In this document: positions 56,725 to 64,000 of the stretch, in pieces
Layout: every line of letters starts with the position of its first letter
How positions within the stretch are numbered: position 1 is the first letter of the stretch
Assembly: GCF_001412655.1 (NCBI RefSeq)
Contig: NZ_CP012996.1
Span: 4,154,001-4,218,000, forward strand
Source: Pedobacter sp. PACM 27299
Lineage (GTDB): Bacteria > Bacteroidota > Bacteroidia > Sphingobacteriales > Sphingobacteriaceae
Reading direction: 5' to 3'
Length of the DNA: 64,000 nt
The notes under the pieces: generated by a model
Database searches by the model: none
Seen by the model: the letters and a program-made list of their open reading frames with translations, nothing else
Told to the model about the DNA's origin: nothing
Program-made: the position numbers and the translations under genes

Positions 56725-57370
56725 TTCAATGATTTTGCTCCTTGCTAAAGGAGCCTGGGAAACCATCGTCATGACTTTTGTTTCCGGATTTTTCGGTTTC
56801 TTAATTGGCTTACCTACGGGTGTGCTGTTATTTATGACCAGAAAAGGACAGGTTTTAGAACATAAAACCTTCAACCATACCATTTCTATTGTAGTGAACA
56901 TCTTTCGTTCCATTCCCTTCATCATTTTGATCGTTTGGATGATTCCTTTCACCAGAGCATTGGTAGGTACTTCTATTGGGGTAGAAGCTGCAATTGTCCC
57001 TTTGAGCATTGGCGCTGCCCCTTTTATCGCCAGATTGATAGAAAATAGCCTGATCGAGGTTCCTGGCGGATTGGTAGAAGCTGCAAGAGCAATGGGCGCC
57101 ACTCCTTTCCAGATTGTTTATAAGGTATTGCTACCAGAAGCCCTTCCTTCCATCCTCAACAGCGCATCTGTTACCCTGATTACCCTGGTGGGTTATTCTG
57201 CAATGGGTGGTGCCGTTGGTGCCGGCGGACTTGGCCAGATCGGCTATCAATATGGATATGTAGGTTACGATGTGGTAGTGATGAACACCGTATTACTCCT
57301 ATTAATTGCATTGGTGTTTATCATTCAGTTTCTGGGTGATTTTATCGCTAAAAGAGTTGACCATAGGTAG
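56717..57370 (+). CDS. metI: Methionine ABC transporter, permease
   Basis: A 217-residue inner-membrane permease of the methionine importer, with about five membrane segments. The EAA-type loop that docks on MetN is seen as [27 protein letters not shown] in pieces (about 117-143), with the family [19 protein letters not shown] after it. Length equals the usual MetI. It overlaps metN by 8 bases and precedes metQ by 34 bp. Confidence 0.94.
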   Translation: MSDSMILLLAKGAWETIVMTFVSGFFGFLIGLPTGVLLFMTRKGQVLEHKTFNHTISIVVNIFRSIPFIILIVWMIPFTRALVGTSIGVEAAIVPLSIGAAPFIARLIENSLIEVPGGLVEAARAMGATPFQIVYKVLLPEALPSILNSASVTLITLVGYSAMGGAVGAGGLGQIGYQYGYVGYDVVVMNTVLLLLIALVFIIQFLGDFIAKRVDHR

Positions 57371-57404
57371 TCTTTAAGGATTACCTATCAAATATGAAAA
57401 ACAA

Positions 57405-58226
57405 ATGAATACAAAAATCAAATTTATCGCGGCATTAGCCCTTCTAACGAGTTCAGTAGCCCTATTCAGCTGCAGCCGTACGGCAAAAAACGACGACCCT
57501 AACTATATCCAGGTAGGTGTAGAATCTGGTCCGGAGTATAGTTTAGCAGAAGCAGCAAAGAAAGTTGCAAAAGAAAAATACGGTCTGCAAGTTGACTTGG
57601 TGCAATTTAACGACTATGTAATGCCAAATGAGGCCCTTCAGCAAGGAGATATTGATGTCAATGTTTTCCAAAACAAACCTTATCTGGATGTACAATCAAA
57701 ACAACGCGGGTATAAATTTGCGATCGTAGGAAATACATTTGTTTTCCCATTGGCAGGTTATTCCAAAAAGATCAAATCTTTATCAGAGCTTAAAGATGGC
57801 AGCACGGTGATCATTCCTAATGATGCTACTAATGGCGGAAGAGCTTTGTTGTTGATGGAGAAATTTGACCTGATCAAACTAAAAGACGGTGTTGGGCTTC
57901 TACCTACCGTAAATGACATCGTAGGTAATCCTAAAAAACTTAAAATTGTAGAGTTAGAGGCTCCGCAGCTGCCAAGGGCTTTGGATGACCAGAATGTAAC
58001 AATTGCCATCATCAACAATACCTTTGCTGCACCAATTGGCTTAAGTCCTGAAAAAGATGGTTTATTTGTGGAAGCAAAGGATTCTCCTTACGTCAATAAC
58101 ATCGTAGCCAGAGAAGACAATAAGAACGCAGAGAAAGTATTAAAATTTGTCAAAGCATACCAAAGTTTAGAAGTAGAGAAAGCTGCACAGGAAGCCTTTA
58201 AAGGCGGTGCGATTAAAGGCTGGTAA
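57405..58226 (+). CDS. metQ: Methionine-binding lipoprotein
   Basis: A 273-residue NlpA/MetQ-family substrate-binding lipoprotein that captures methionine in the periplasm and delivers it to MetI. The lipobox is LFSCSRTAK with lipidated Cys 23. Family motifs YIQVGVESGPE, VQFNDYVMPNEALQQGDIDVNVFQ and IPNDATNGGRALLLM are all visible. It is the last gene of the metNIQ operon and is followed by a strong terminator. Specificity for L- or D-methionine cannot be separated by sequence. Confidence 0.94.
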   Translation: MNTKIKFIAALALLTSSVALFSCSRTAKNDDPNYIQVGVESGPEYSLAEAAKKVAKEKYGLQVDLVQFNDYVMPNEALQQGDIDVNVFQNKPYLDVQSKQRGYKFAIVGNTFVFPLAGYSKKIKSLSELKDGSTVIIPNDATNGGRALLLMEKFDLIKLKDGVGLLPTVNDIVGNPKKLKIVELEAPQLPRALDDQNVTIAIINNTFAAPIGLSPEKDGLFVEAKDSPYVNNIVAREDNKNAEKVLKFVKAYQSLEVEKAAQEAFKGGAIKGW

Positions 58227-58250
58227 TATTCAATCAAAAATCTTTCTTAT

Positions 58251-58289
58251 CCCTCCATAAAGCTGAAACTTTATGGAGGGATTTTTTTT
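58251..58289 (+). terminator. Terminator of metNIQ
   Basis: CCCTCCATAAAG (58251-58262) pairs with its complement at 58269-58280, 6-nt loop, followed by eight T residues. A classical intrinsic terminator. Confidence 0.92.
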
Positions 58290-58329
58290 GCAGTCATTAA
58301 AGCGCTTCCGCTGCTCGCTCTAAAAAATC

Positions 58330-58356
58330 AAAATGTTTAATGAAACTAAACATTTT
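58330..58356. promoter_or_regulatory. Inverted repeat upstream of the phosphodiesterase gene
   Basis: AAAATGTTTA (58330-58339) and TAAACATTTT (58347-58356) form perfect 10-bp arms around ATGAAAC, 51 bp before the start of the rightward gene. No T-run follows, so a regulator-binding dyad is more likely than a terminator (inference). Confidence 0.5.
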
Positions 58357-58407
58357 AACATATACATTTAACTTTTCAATACGATTAACCAATTATAAAC
58401 CACACAA

Positions 58408-59295
58408 ATGAAAAAATCAATTATTGCCTTTTGTTTGCTTTGCGCGGGTTTGGGCGTCAATGCACAAGTAAAAAATGTGAAACATGTAGTCTTAATTGGC
58501 TGCGATGGCCTGGGTGCTTATGCCATTCCGGATGCACAAATGCCCCATCTTAAAAAGTTAATGGAAACCGGAGCTTCCAGTCTGCAGGCGAGATCTGTCC
58601 TTCCTTCTTCGAGTGCTGTAAACTGGGCCTCCATGCTTATGGGTGCCGGTCCAACAGAACACGGCTATACGGAATGGGGAAGTAAAACACCTGAAATCCC
58701 TTCGGTAACGACCACTAAGTATGGTATTTTCCCTTCTATTTTTAGTGTCATCAGAGCGCAGAAGCCGAATGCAAAAACCGCAGTTATTTATAGCTGGCCA
58801 GGAATTGGTCCATTGGTAGAAACAGATGCCATCAGTATTGTCGTTCCCGGAAATGATAAAGATGATTTTTGTGCAGACACGACTGCATCGATTATAAAAA
58901 GAGAAAAACCATACTTCACTTTCGTTCATTTTGATGAACCAGACCATACTGGTCATGAAATTGGCCACCGTACTCCGGCTTATTATGAGCAATTGAAAAA
59001 AGTAGATGAAAGGATCGGAAAAATCGTGCAGGCGGTAAAAGATGCTGGAATTGAAAAAGAAACGATCATTATTGTTTCTGCTGATCATGGAGGTACTGGT
59101 AAAGGTCATGGTGGTAAAACACTGGACGAAGTACAAATTCCATGGGTGATTAATGGTGTTGGAGTGAAGAAAAATCACCAGATCAAGGATATTATTATCA
59201 CTTATGATACCGCAGCAACATTGGCCTGGATTATGGGATTAAAAGCTCCGCAAAGCTGGAGAGGTAAAGCAGTGAGCGATAGTTTCAGCAAATAA
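58408..59295 (+). CDS. Exported alkaline-phosphatase-superfamily (NPP-like) phosphodiesterase
   Basis: A 295-residue exported enzyme with signal peptide (cut after VNAQ, residue 20) of the type I phosphodiesterase/nucleotide pyrophosphatase family, hydrolysing phosphodiester or pyrophosphate bonds in the periplasm with two metal ions. The first metal aspartate is in VVLIGCDGLG (D33), the nucleophile is in PSSSAVNWASMLMG (Ser at 67-69), and the second set is in FDEPDHTGHEIGH, VSADHGG and GKGHGG. The family is often found in Bacteroidota sugar- or nucleotide-salvage contexts. It is a single-gene unit with a dyad before it and a terminator behind it. The substrate is unknown. Confidence 0.88.
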   Translation: MKKSIIAFCLLCAGLGVNAQVKNVKHVVLIGCDGLGAYAIPDAQMPHLKKLMETGASSLQARSVLPSSSAVNWASMLMGAGPTEHGYTEWGSKTPEIPSVTTTKYGIFPSIFSVIRAQKPNAKTAVIYSWPGIGPLVETDAISIVVPGNDKDDFCADTTASIIKREKPYFTFVHFDEPDHTGHEIGHRTPAYYEQLKKVDERIGKIVQAVKDAGIEKETIIIVSADHGGTGKGHGGKTLDEVQIPWVINGVGVKKNHQIKDIIITYDTAATLAWIMGLKAPQSWRGKAVSDSFSK

Positions 59296-59334
59296 AAACA
59301 TGTAATTCATGAATAAAACCAGCATTTAATGAAT

Positions 59335-59367
59335 AAAACGGAGCAGGGTTTACCCTGCTCCGTTTTT
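59335..59367. terminator. Bidirectional terminator after the phosphodiesterase gene
   Basis: AAAACGGAGCAGGG pairs with its complement across TTTA, with T-run on the right and T-rich tail on the left. It lies between convergent genes, and its right edge touches the stop codon of the leftward receptor-like gene. Confidence 0.9.
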
Positions 59368-61820
59368 CAATTCTCTACCGTATTTGTACGCTTCCTCACC
59401 TCTTCCGTATCTCTGTTGCTGATTCTATTCTTTATCGCTCCTCCAAAATTATAGCTGAATGAGAGTCTGCCGATCCGGGTCTCAATTTTATTTTCCCATA
59501 CCTGATGGATTGCCCCAGAGTTTTGGCTGTACCTGGATTTGTAGCTCTCAAAAATATCGGTCACATTAAAGGCCAGCGTCCCTTTATTTTTGAAGAGCTT
59601 CTGACTCAGCCCTGCGGTGAAAATAAAAGAAGGATCGTTGATCAGGTTACGCTCCTGAAATTTCCCATTATAAATCAATAAAAACAACAAAGAGAATTTT
59701 TTCGTCAGTGAAAAGACCTGATAGGAATTGGCCCTAAATCCTGGAATCCCGGCACTATTCAATTCATACCCATTAAACTCCGCCTTATAAGTCCGCTGGT
59801 TATAACTGAGCACGATTGAATTGTACCAGCAGATATTGATTTGTTTATTGTAAGCCACATGGGCAGAAAAATACTGCGTATACCTGTTGTTCTCTGGTCT
59901 GGTACTGACCATGTCATTATCCTCATAAATCCTGGAAAAGGAGGTAAAATCATTTTTAGTATAAGTGTAGGCAATGGTCCCATAAAGCGCGTTCTTATGG
60001 CTATAGGTTAATGAGGCATGGTAAGCAACTGCGGGTTTCAGCTCCGGATTTCCCTGCAAGTAATGATTAGCGTCAAGGATCCTGATCAAAGGATTAAGAT
60101 TCTCATAAGTAGGCCTGTTGATGTTCTTATTTAAAGTCAAATTCAAGGTATGATGAGCATTGAGCCTGTAATCCAAATTAAGCGAGGGGAACAGCTGAAA
60201 ATATTGACGGTTGGTATTCATATTCAGTTCAGACTGTAATCCATTCCCCACCGTATTTTCCCCACGCAGTCCTATTTGATAAGAAAACTGCTTCCCATCC
60301 TGACTAAAAGTGGTATATACCGCGTTGATCATTTCTGTGTATTTGAAATGATCATTTTGCGTTGGATCCAAAATATTCATTCCTGCGCTTTCTCTGAAAA
60401 GCTGGTTCTCATTATCAGACCTGACAAAACTTGTTTTCAAGCCCAGTTCTATTTTGCGTTTTGATCCAAAGGGATGCGTATAATCTACTTTTGCGGCATA
60501 CATCTTGTATTTTCGATCCTGATCCAGAAAAGATTTGAAGGTGTTCAGGGACATTGAATGGCTGCTATAGCTCAGGTTGGTATTGTTGTTTCCCGTCCGA
60601 CTGTCATAATCATACCAATCAAAATCTGCGGTCAGTTCTTTTCCCAAAGTATCAATTTGTCGTAAAAAATGCAGACTGTAAGAAGAATTCATCGTTTTTG
60701 TGCGCTGTTGGGTTAAAAACAACTCTTGTTCATCAGCAGATTGATCTACCAATAAAGGAGAGGATATCGCATCTTTATGAAAACGCTGGATATTTTGAAT
60801 CGTCGTAAAAGAAAGTGTTGATTTCCTGGAGAGGTAAAAATCCAGTCCAAGTGTTGGGATGTAGATCCGATTATTCCTTATACTTTTAATTCCTGAGCCG
60901 GTTTGATCCCCTTTCTGACCATTGATATCCAGGAAATCAGTGATCACATTCGTATCAAAGTAGTATTTATTGTAGTTGTAATTGGTATTTAACAGTACAT
61001 TAAAATCCTCTCCTTTGTAATTCAGGTTTAATCCGCCTACTTGCTTCCCATACGCTCCTTGTCCGATGTTGGCAAAAACGTTTCCATTTAATCCAGCCTT
61101 ATAGTTTCTTTTTCTAATGATATTGATAATCCCGGAGCCGGCTGCGGCCTCATACTTAGCTGAAGGGTTGGCTATCAATTCAATCTTTTGAATACTGGCC
61201 GGTGACATCCCTTTGAGTAAGCCGGCAAGCGCGTCTGAGCTCAAAGGAGTCGCTTTCCCATCGATATAGATCTGAATGACCCTCCCGTTCAAACTAATCT
61301 GATCATTAATCGGGTTAACCTGTACACCGGGTAGTTTGTTCATGACTTCCAGGATGGAAGGACTGGATTGCAGTTGATCGTCAATGTTGACAATAATTTT
61401 ATCTGCTCTTCTTTCTATTAATGGAGGCCGACCTGTAATGGTAACTTCTGAAAGGCTTTTTGAAGATGGAATGAGCAGTATCATTCCTATATCAATTAAA
61501 GTGTTCTTTTGATCGATAGTCAATCCTCTTTTTTTTAAATCTTCGTATCCCATGGCTTTAATTTCCAGCAGGTACTTTCCCTCTTTTAACCCGGCAATAA
61601 AGAAAGTACCATTTTCTGCTCCTACCTGACGCTTATAAATCAGGCTATCGGTTTCCAGTCTAAGAAATATAGAGGCAAAAGGGATAGTGACTTTATTTTC
61701 ATCCAGCAGGGTTCCTTTAATGCTTCCTGAAAGTACATTTTGGGCGGAGGTCGTATCACTACAAGCCATAAAAAACAAGATAGTGAGGTAGTGAATGATT
61801 TTTCTTAATGAGTTGAGCAT
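59367..61820 (-). CDS. TonB-receptor-like outer-membrane beta-barrel protein
   Basis: An 817-residue outer-membrane protein from the ATG at 61820, which gives a signal peptide ending TTSAQ near residue 27; an upstream ATG at 61862 lies inside the promoter. A carboxypeptidase-regulatory-like domain (about 31-115), a plug-like domain (about 125-230, PSILEVMNKLPGVQVNP, IYIDGKATPL) and a large barrel (OMP_b-brl_3 type) follow, with NFGG near the end. It ends in a polar tail rather than an aromatic residue. It resembles the family of receptors with weak or absent TonB box. The dyad array and promoter upstream suggest control by the BlaI-type repressor encoded next door. The ligand is unknown. Confidence 0.87.
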   Translation of the reverse strand: MLNSLRKIIHYLTILFFMACSDTTSAQNVLSGSIKGTLLDENKVTIPFASIFLRLETDSLIYKRQVGAENGTFFIAGLKEGKYLLEIKAMGYEDLKKRGLTIDQKNTLIDIGMILLIPSSKSLSEVTITGRPPLIERRADKIIVNIDDQLQSSPSILEVMNKLPGVQVNPINDQISLNGRVIQIYIDGKATPLSSDALAGLLKGMSPASIQKIELIANPSAKYEAAAGSGIINIIRKRNYKAGLNGNVFANIGQGAYGKQVGGLNLNYKGEDFNVLLNTNYNYNKYYFDTNVITDFLDINGQKGDQTGSGIKSIRNNRIYIPTLGLDFYLSRKSTLSFTTIQNIQRFHKDAISSPLLVDQSADEQELFLTQQRTKTMNSSYSLHFLRQIDTLGKELTADFDWYDYDSRTGNNNTNLSYSSHSMSLNTFKSFLDQDRKYKMYAAKVDYTHPFGSKRKIELGLKTSFVRSDNENQLFRESAGMNILDPTQNDHFKYTEMINAVYTTFSQDGKQFSYQIGLRGENTVGNGLQSELNMNTNRQYFQLFPSLNLDYRLNAHHTLNLTLNKNINRPTYENLNPLIRILDANHYLQGNPELKPAVAYHASLTYSHKNALYGTIAYTYTKNDFTSFSRIYEDNDMVSTRPENNRYTQYFSAHVAYNKQINICWYNSIVLSYNQRTYKAEFNGYELNSAGIPGFRANSYQVFSLTKKFSLLFLLIYNGKFQERNLINDPSFIFTAGLSQKLFKNKGTLAFNVTDIFESYKSRYSQNSGAIHQVWENKIETRIGRLSFSYNFGGAIKNRISNRDTEEVRKRTNTVEN

Positions 61821-61855
61821 AAGCGTATATGGTAAGTCTATAAGGTTTATAGGCT

Positions 61856-61886
61856 CAAACATACAACTAAGTTAATAGTTATACAA
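61856..61886 (-). promoter_or_regulatory. Bacteroidota promoter of the receptor-like gene
   Basis: On the leftward strand TTG (61886-61884) and TATGTTTG (61863-61856) are separated by 20 bp, matching the TTG-N19/20-TAnnTTTG form. The leader to the ATG at 61820 is about 30 nt. Dyad 1 fills the spacer between the boxes and dyad 2 covers the -33 box. Confidence 0.65.
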
Positions 61887-61960
61887 CTAATCAAGTAGTT
61901 TTATTACTAATTGCTTAGTTTCAAAACCAAGTAATCAGTTCTTCTACTAAAGAACAAGCT
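61865..61960. promoter_or_regulatory. Array of BlaI-type dyads at exact 20-bp spacing
   Basis: Three dyads of the form (A/T)ACTA-N6-TAGTT start at 61865, 61885 and 61905. A fourth at 61925 has one mismatch in each arm (AACCA/CAGTT), and a fifth start at 61945 keeps only the left arm (TACTA). The period is exactly 20 bp, about two helical turns, so bound dimers would lie on the same face. The array overlaps the promoter of the receptor-like gene. Assignment to the BlaI protein encoded at 63309 is inferred from proximity and a similar dyad before blaI. Confidence 0.7.
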
Positions 61961-62077
61961 AAAATCACAAAACAATCAATGGATAGCATATCCACAACAG
62001 ATACCCAGCATTTCAGCTACCGATGTCCAGCCCATCCACAACATTAACCAACCAGCCTGCCACATCCCAACAAACAA

Positions 62078-63304
62078 TCAACGTTTAAAATTCAGTCTAA
62101 TATCATGCTTAATCCTAACAGGAGTACCATTTTGCTTTCCAGGAATCCAATTTGGAGAGTTGCTGATCACCCGTATTGCTTCTTTATCTAACGCAGGACT
62201 GATCCCCTTTTTTACTACAACTTCCGTAATGGCCCCATCTTTTTCCACTACAAAAGAGACGATTACGCTACCTTCCAATCCTTTGTTAAACTCCGCTTTC
62301 GGGTATTTGGTCTCTGCAATCAGATATCCTGTAAATTTGGATAATCCACCTGGAAATTCCGCTCCATAATTATCTGCATCTTTTCCTTTCTGCTCATTTT
62401 CCTTTTCTCCATCATCTTGTTTTACATTATCTTCTTTTCCAAATTCAGCAGGAGCAGTTTTCTCTTTCAGCCGACTCGCAATCTTAACCTGGCTTTTAGT
62501 CTCTTTTATGGCGGAAGAAAAGAATAGCAAACTGGAAAGCAAGGGAACCAGCCATAGGTATTTCCATAAAGCTCGTTTGTCAGATCTTTCTCTCTGCAGC
62601 ATGAGTAGTCTCTTTTTAATCTCCGACTGGCGGAGAAAAGAGTTTGTCAGATCCGGACTTAAGCCCATCGCTTTATGCAGTAACAGCAATGCGTAATTCC
62701 TTTTACTGCCTTCAAACTCGGCCGCAGCCTCATCTGCCAGGTACTCATGGATATTTTTAATGCTTGACTTGTATAAATAAATAACCGGGTTAAACCATAG
62801 CAGCACTGCTGCAAGCTCCATCAATAAAACATCTATGCTATGAAATTGCCGAATATGAACTTCTTCATGTCGGTTAATCATTTCAAAATCCGGGAGCGCA
62901 GAATCTATCCGCTTAAAACCGAAAAAAGAAAAGGCCTGCCCTGTTTGAGGATTCTCCAACCTACTTTTCAGGATCCACAATTTATACAGGAACCATAGCA
63001 TCGAAAGCATTGCCCCAAGAAAATACAGTCTATAAGTCCATTGCATCCAGTCGAAATCTGTGCCTGCTCCAACCCTGCCTTGTACTACTACATCCAACAT
63101 TTTTGATTGCAGCTCCCTACTGACCGAACTTCTGCTCAGCCATTCAAAACGAAGAATTGCTGAGAAAAGCGCAAAACACAGGGTACTGATCAGGTATACC
63201 CTATTCCATAAGAAAAATGTTTCCTTGTAAAGGAACAGTCTATAAAATGAATAAAAAACAAGGAGGCAAAAATTGCTTTGGAACAAGAAGACGGCTAAAC
63301 TCAT
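62078..63304 (-). CDS. BlaR1-type M56 metallopeptidase with C-terminal TonB domain
   Basis: A 408-residue inner-membrane protein. The N-terminal part has four hydrophobic segments (about 5-20, 33-48, 85-106 and 247-263); the zinc-protease motif RHEEVHIRQ lies near residue 145 and the following NPVIYLYKSSIKNIHEYLADEAAA is the M56 signature. In BlaR1/MecR1 systems this protease cleaves the BlaI repressor after a signal. Here the C-terminal sensor is replaced by a charged linker and a TonB C-terminal domain (about 320-408, GLEGSVIVSFVVEKDGAITEV, ending RLNFKR), which normally touches outer-membrane receptors. It starts 4 bp after blaI ends, so the pair is co-transcribed. Confidence 0.88.
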   Translation of the reverse strand: MSLAVFLFQSNFCLLVFYSFYRLFLYKETFFLWNRVYLISTLCFALFSAILRFEWLSRSSVSRELQSKMLDVVVQGRVGAGTDFDWMQWTYRLYFLGAMLSMLWFLYKLWILKSRLENPQTGQAFSFFGFKRIDSALPDFEMINRHEEVHIRQFHSIDVLLMELAAVLLWFNPVIYLYKSSIKNIHEYLADEAAAEFEGSKRNYALLLLHKAMGLSPDLTNSFLRQSEIKKRLLMLQRERSDKRALWKYLWLVPLLSSLLFFSSAIKETKSQVKIASRLKEKTAPAEFGKEDNVKQDDGEKENEQKGKDADNYGAEFPGGLSKFTGYLIAETKYPKAEFNKGLEGSVIVSFVVEKDGAITEVVVKKGISPALDKEAIRVISNSPNWIPGKQNGTPVRIKHDIRLNFKR

Positions 63305-63308
63305 CAGG

Positions 63309-63677
63309 CTAATCTTTGATATGGTCTATAATTTTCAGGAGTTCATCTACTTCCTTCTTATTCATTTTCTGCTCCTTCATGAAAAAAGAAAACATATCCT
63401 GAATAGAATTCTCAAAATAATCCGTCAGCAATTTCTGGGCTTGATAGCGGGTATAGTCGACTTTACTAATGAGTGGAAAATATCGGTGTGTTCTACCGAA
63501 AGCTTCATAACCAATTAAACCTTTTCCTTCCAGAATCCTGATGATGGTAGATGTGGTGTTATAAGCAGGCTTAGGCTCTGGCAATTCCGCAATCAACTCT
63601 TTTACAAATGCTTTATCCAGCTTCCAAAGCAGCTGCATCAGCTGTTCTTCTGCTTTTGTCAAGTCCTTAACTTCCAT
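63309..63677 (-). CDS. BlaI/MecI-family transcriptional repressor
   Basis: A 122-residue winged-helix repressor. Residues 5-75 form the family DNA-binding domain: LTKAEEQLMQLLWKLDKAFVKELIAELPEPKPAYNTTSTIIRILEGKGLIGYE in pieces, with the recognition helix at YNTTSTIIRILE. The rest forms the dimerisation helices ending KIIDHIKD. The M56 protease next door would cleave and inactivate it. One dyad similar to the array at 61865 lies 43 bp upstream of its start, consistent with self-control. Target genes beyond the window are likely but unknown. Confidence 0.9.
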   Translation of the reverse strand: MEVKDLTKAEEQLMQLLWKLDKAFVKELIAELPEPKPAYNTTSTIIRILEGKGLIGYEAFGRTHRYFPLISKVDYTRYQAQKLLTDYFENSIQDMFSFFMKEQKMNKKEVDELLKIIDHIKD

Positions 63678-63719
63678 TTTGATGAATTAGCAAACGAGTA
63701 AACTTATGTTTAAAGTTAT

Positions 63720-63735
63720 AACTAATTTCTTAGGT
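63720..63735. promoter_or_regulatory. Single BlaI-type dyad upstream of blaI
   Basis: AACTA-N6-TAGGT, one mismatch from the array consensus AACTA-N6-TAGTT, 43 bp upstream of the blaI start. It suggests autoregulation. The right half also lies in a hairpin (AATTTCTTAGG, 63725-63735, with its complement at 63748-63758) behind the metallophosphoesterase gene. Confidence 0.5.
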
Positions 63736-63758
63736 ACAAGATATATCCCTAAGAAATT
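63725..63758 (-). terminator. Hairpin behind the metallophosphoesterase gene
   Basis: Perfect 11-bp arms AATTTCTTAGG (63725-63735) and its complement (63748-63758), 12-nt loop, directly after the stop at 63764. Leftward the tail is not T-rich, so it is a weak terminator candidate that may double as operator DNA. Confidence 0.45.
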
Positions 63759-63763
63759 TTCGC

Positions 63764-64000
63764 TTAAGCGTGTTCTTTTTCAAAGAAATCTGCATAAAAA
63801 TCAGGGATCGGGCTATTGCGAATTCCTACAATGGTTTCTTCCATTGGGTAGGCTACTTTTCGAATCACAGGTTTCAAAGCCTGAATTCCAGAAATACCGG
63901 CGATACTTTCTAATTGCAGGTAAGCTGCTTTTCTGTCTTTTTCTTTTGAACGGCCTACAGATCCTGCATTGATCATTAATTTCGGTTGCTGGTTATTGGA
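63764..64000 (-). CDS. Metallophosphoesterase (YfcE/diadenosine-tetraphosphatase-like), C-terminal part
   Basis: The last 78 codons of a gene entering from the right edge. LMINAGSVGRSKEKDRKAAYLQLES is the usual C-terminal motif of calcineurin-like phosphoesterases of the YfcE/MJ0936 type (compare the family form NPGSVGQPRDGD). Such enzymes hydrolyse phosphodiesters or nucleotide substrates in the cytoplasm. The N-terminal metal-binding motifs lie outside the window, so the assignment rests on the C-terminus. It is leftward, ahead of blaI in the same direction with an 86-bp gap. Confidence 0.72.
   Translation of the reverse strand, partial: SNNQQPKLMINAGSVGRSKEKDRKAAYLQLESIAGISGIQALKPVIRKVAYPMEETIVGIRNSPIPDFYADFFEKEHA

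Noticed and set aside
56521..57102. 193-codon leftward open frame over metN/metI
   Set aside because: Antisense to strongly supported ABC transporter genes; low-complexity translation.
58558..59178. 206-codon leftward open frame inside the phosphodiesterase gene
   Set aside because: It is antisense to a gene with clear catalytic motifs; its translation has no family features.

Overview
The window is chromosomal DNA of a Bacteroidota bacterium, most likely a Pedobacter-like member of the Sphingobacteriaceae. The signs are two proteins with a C-terminal type IX secretion (T9SS, CHU_C/type B) sorting domain, a PorP/SprF-family partner, TonB-dependent receptors with carboxypeptidase-regulatory-like plug extensions, a DUF5686 protein, TAnnTTTG-type -7 promoter boxes and a general lack of Shine-Dalgarno sequences. 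No rRNA, tRNA, CRISPR array, prophage or intact insertion sequence was seen.

Layout. 1-5.7 kb: 5' part of proB, an OsmC peroxidase, a GNAT acetyltransferase and a glycine-rich T9SS adhesin. 5.8-16.7 kb: AsmA-like protein, zinc alcohol dehydrogenase, an Oar-like TonB receptor, a DUF3472/ricin-lectin lipoprotein behind two LacI-type operators, and malate:quinone oxidoreductase. 16.9-20.8 kb is a decayed patch: a multiply frameshifted DUF1016 nuclease, a short coding remnant, a truncated polysaccharide-export lipoprotein, plus an intact aldehyde dehydrogenase and a GIY-YIG-like protein. 20.8-35.4 kb is the centrepiece: a 13.6 kb gene for a 4535-residue T9SS adhesin with 34 tandem 78-residue Ig-like modules (each exactly 234 bp), joined by a TAATG overlap to a PorP/SprF-family gene. 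36.2-43 kb: two paralogous PAP2 phosphatases and a TolC/adaptor/RND efflux set, probably one operon. 43-50 kb: MscS channel, fabF with a hotdog thioesterase, a small-molecule kinase, a frameshifted response regulator, small membrane proteins and a TetR regulator. 50-58.2 kb: DUF5686 outer-membrane protein, EnvC-like protein, GNAT, and the metNIQ methionine importer. 58.4-64 kb: an NPP-like phosphodiesterase, a TonB-receptor-family beta-barrel, a BlaI/M56-TonB pair and the 3' part of a metallophosphoesterase.

How they work together. The giant adhesin and its SprF-like partner form a surface-display unit like SprB/SprF of Flavobacterium johnsoniae; the core T9SS machinery must lie elsewhere. 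The BlaI/M56-TonB pair looks like a sensor-repressor module: upstream of the neighbouring TonB-receptor-like gene there is a set of 16-bp dyads (AACTA-N6-TAGTT) repeated exactly every 20 bp and overlapping a good Bacteroidota promoter, with one similar dyad in front of blaI. That array, the indel-free 34-unit repeat and the frameshifted Asp-to-Glu receiver are the main observations beyond routine annotation.
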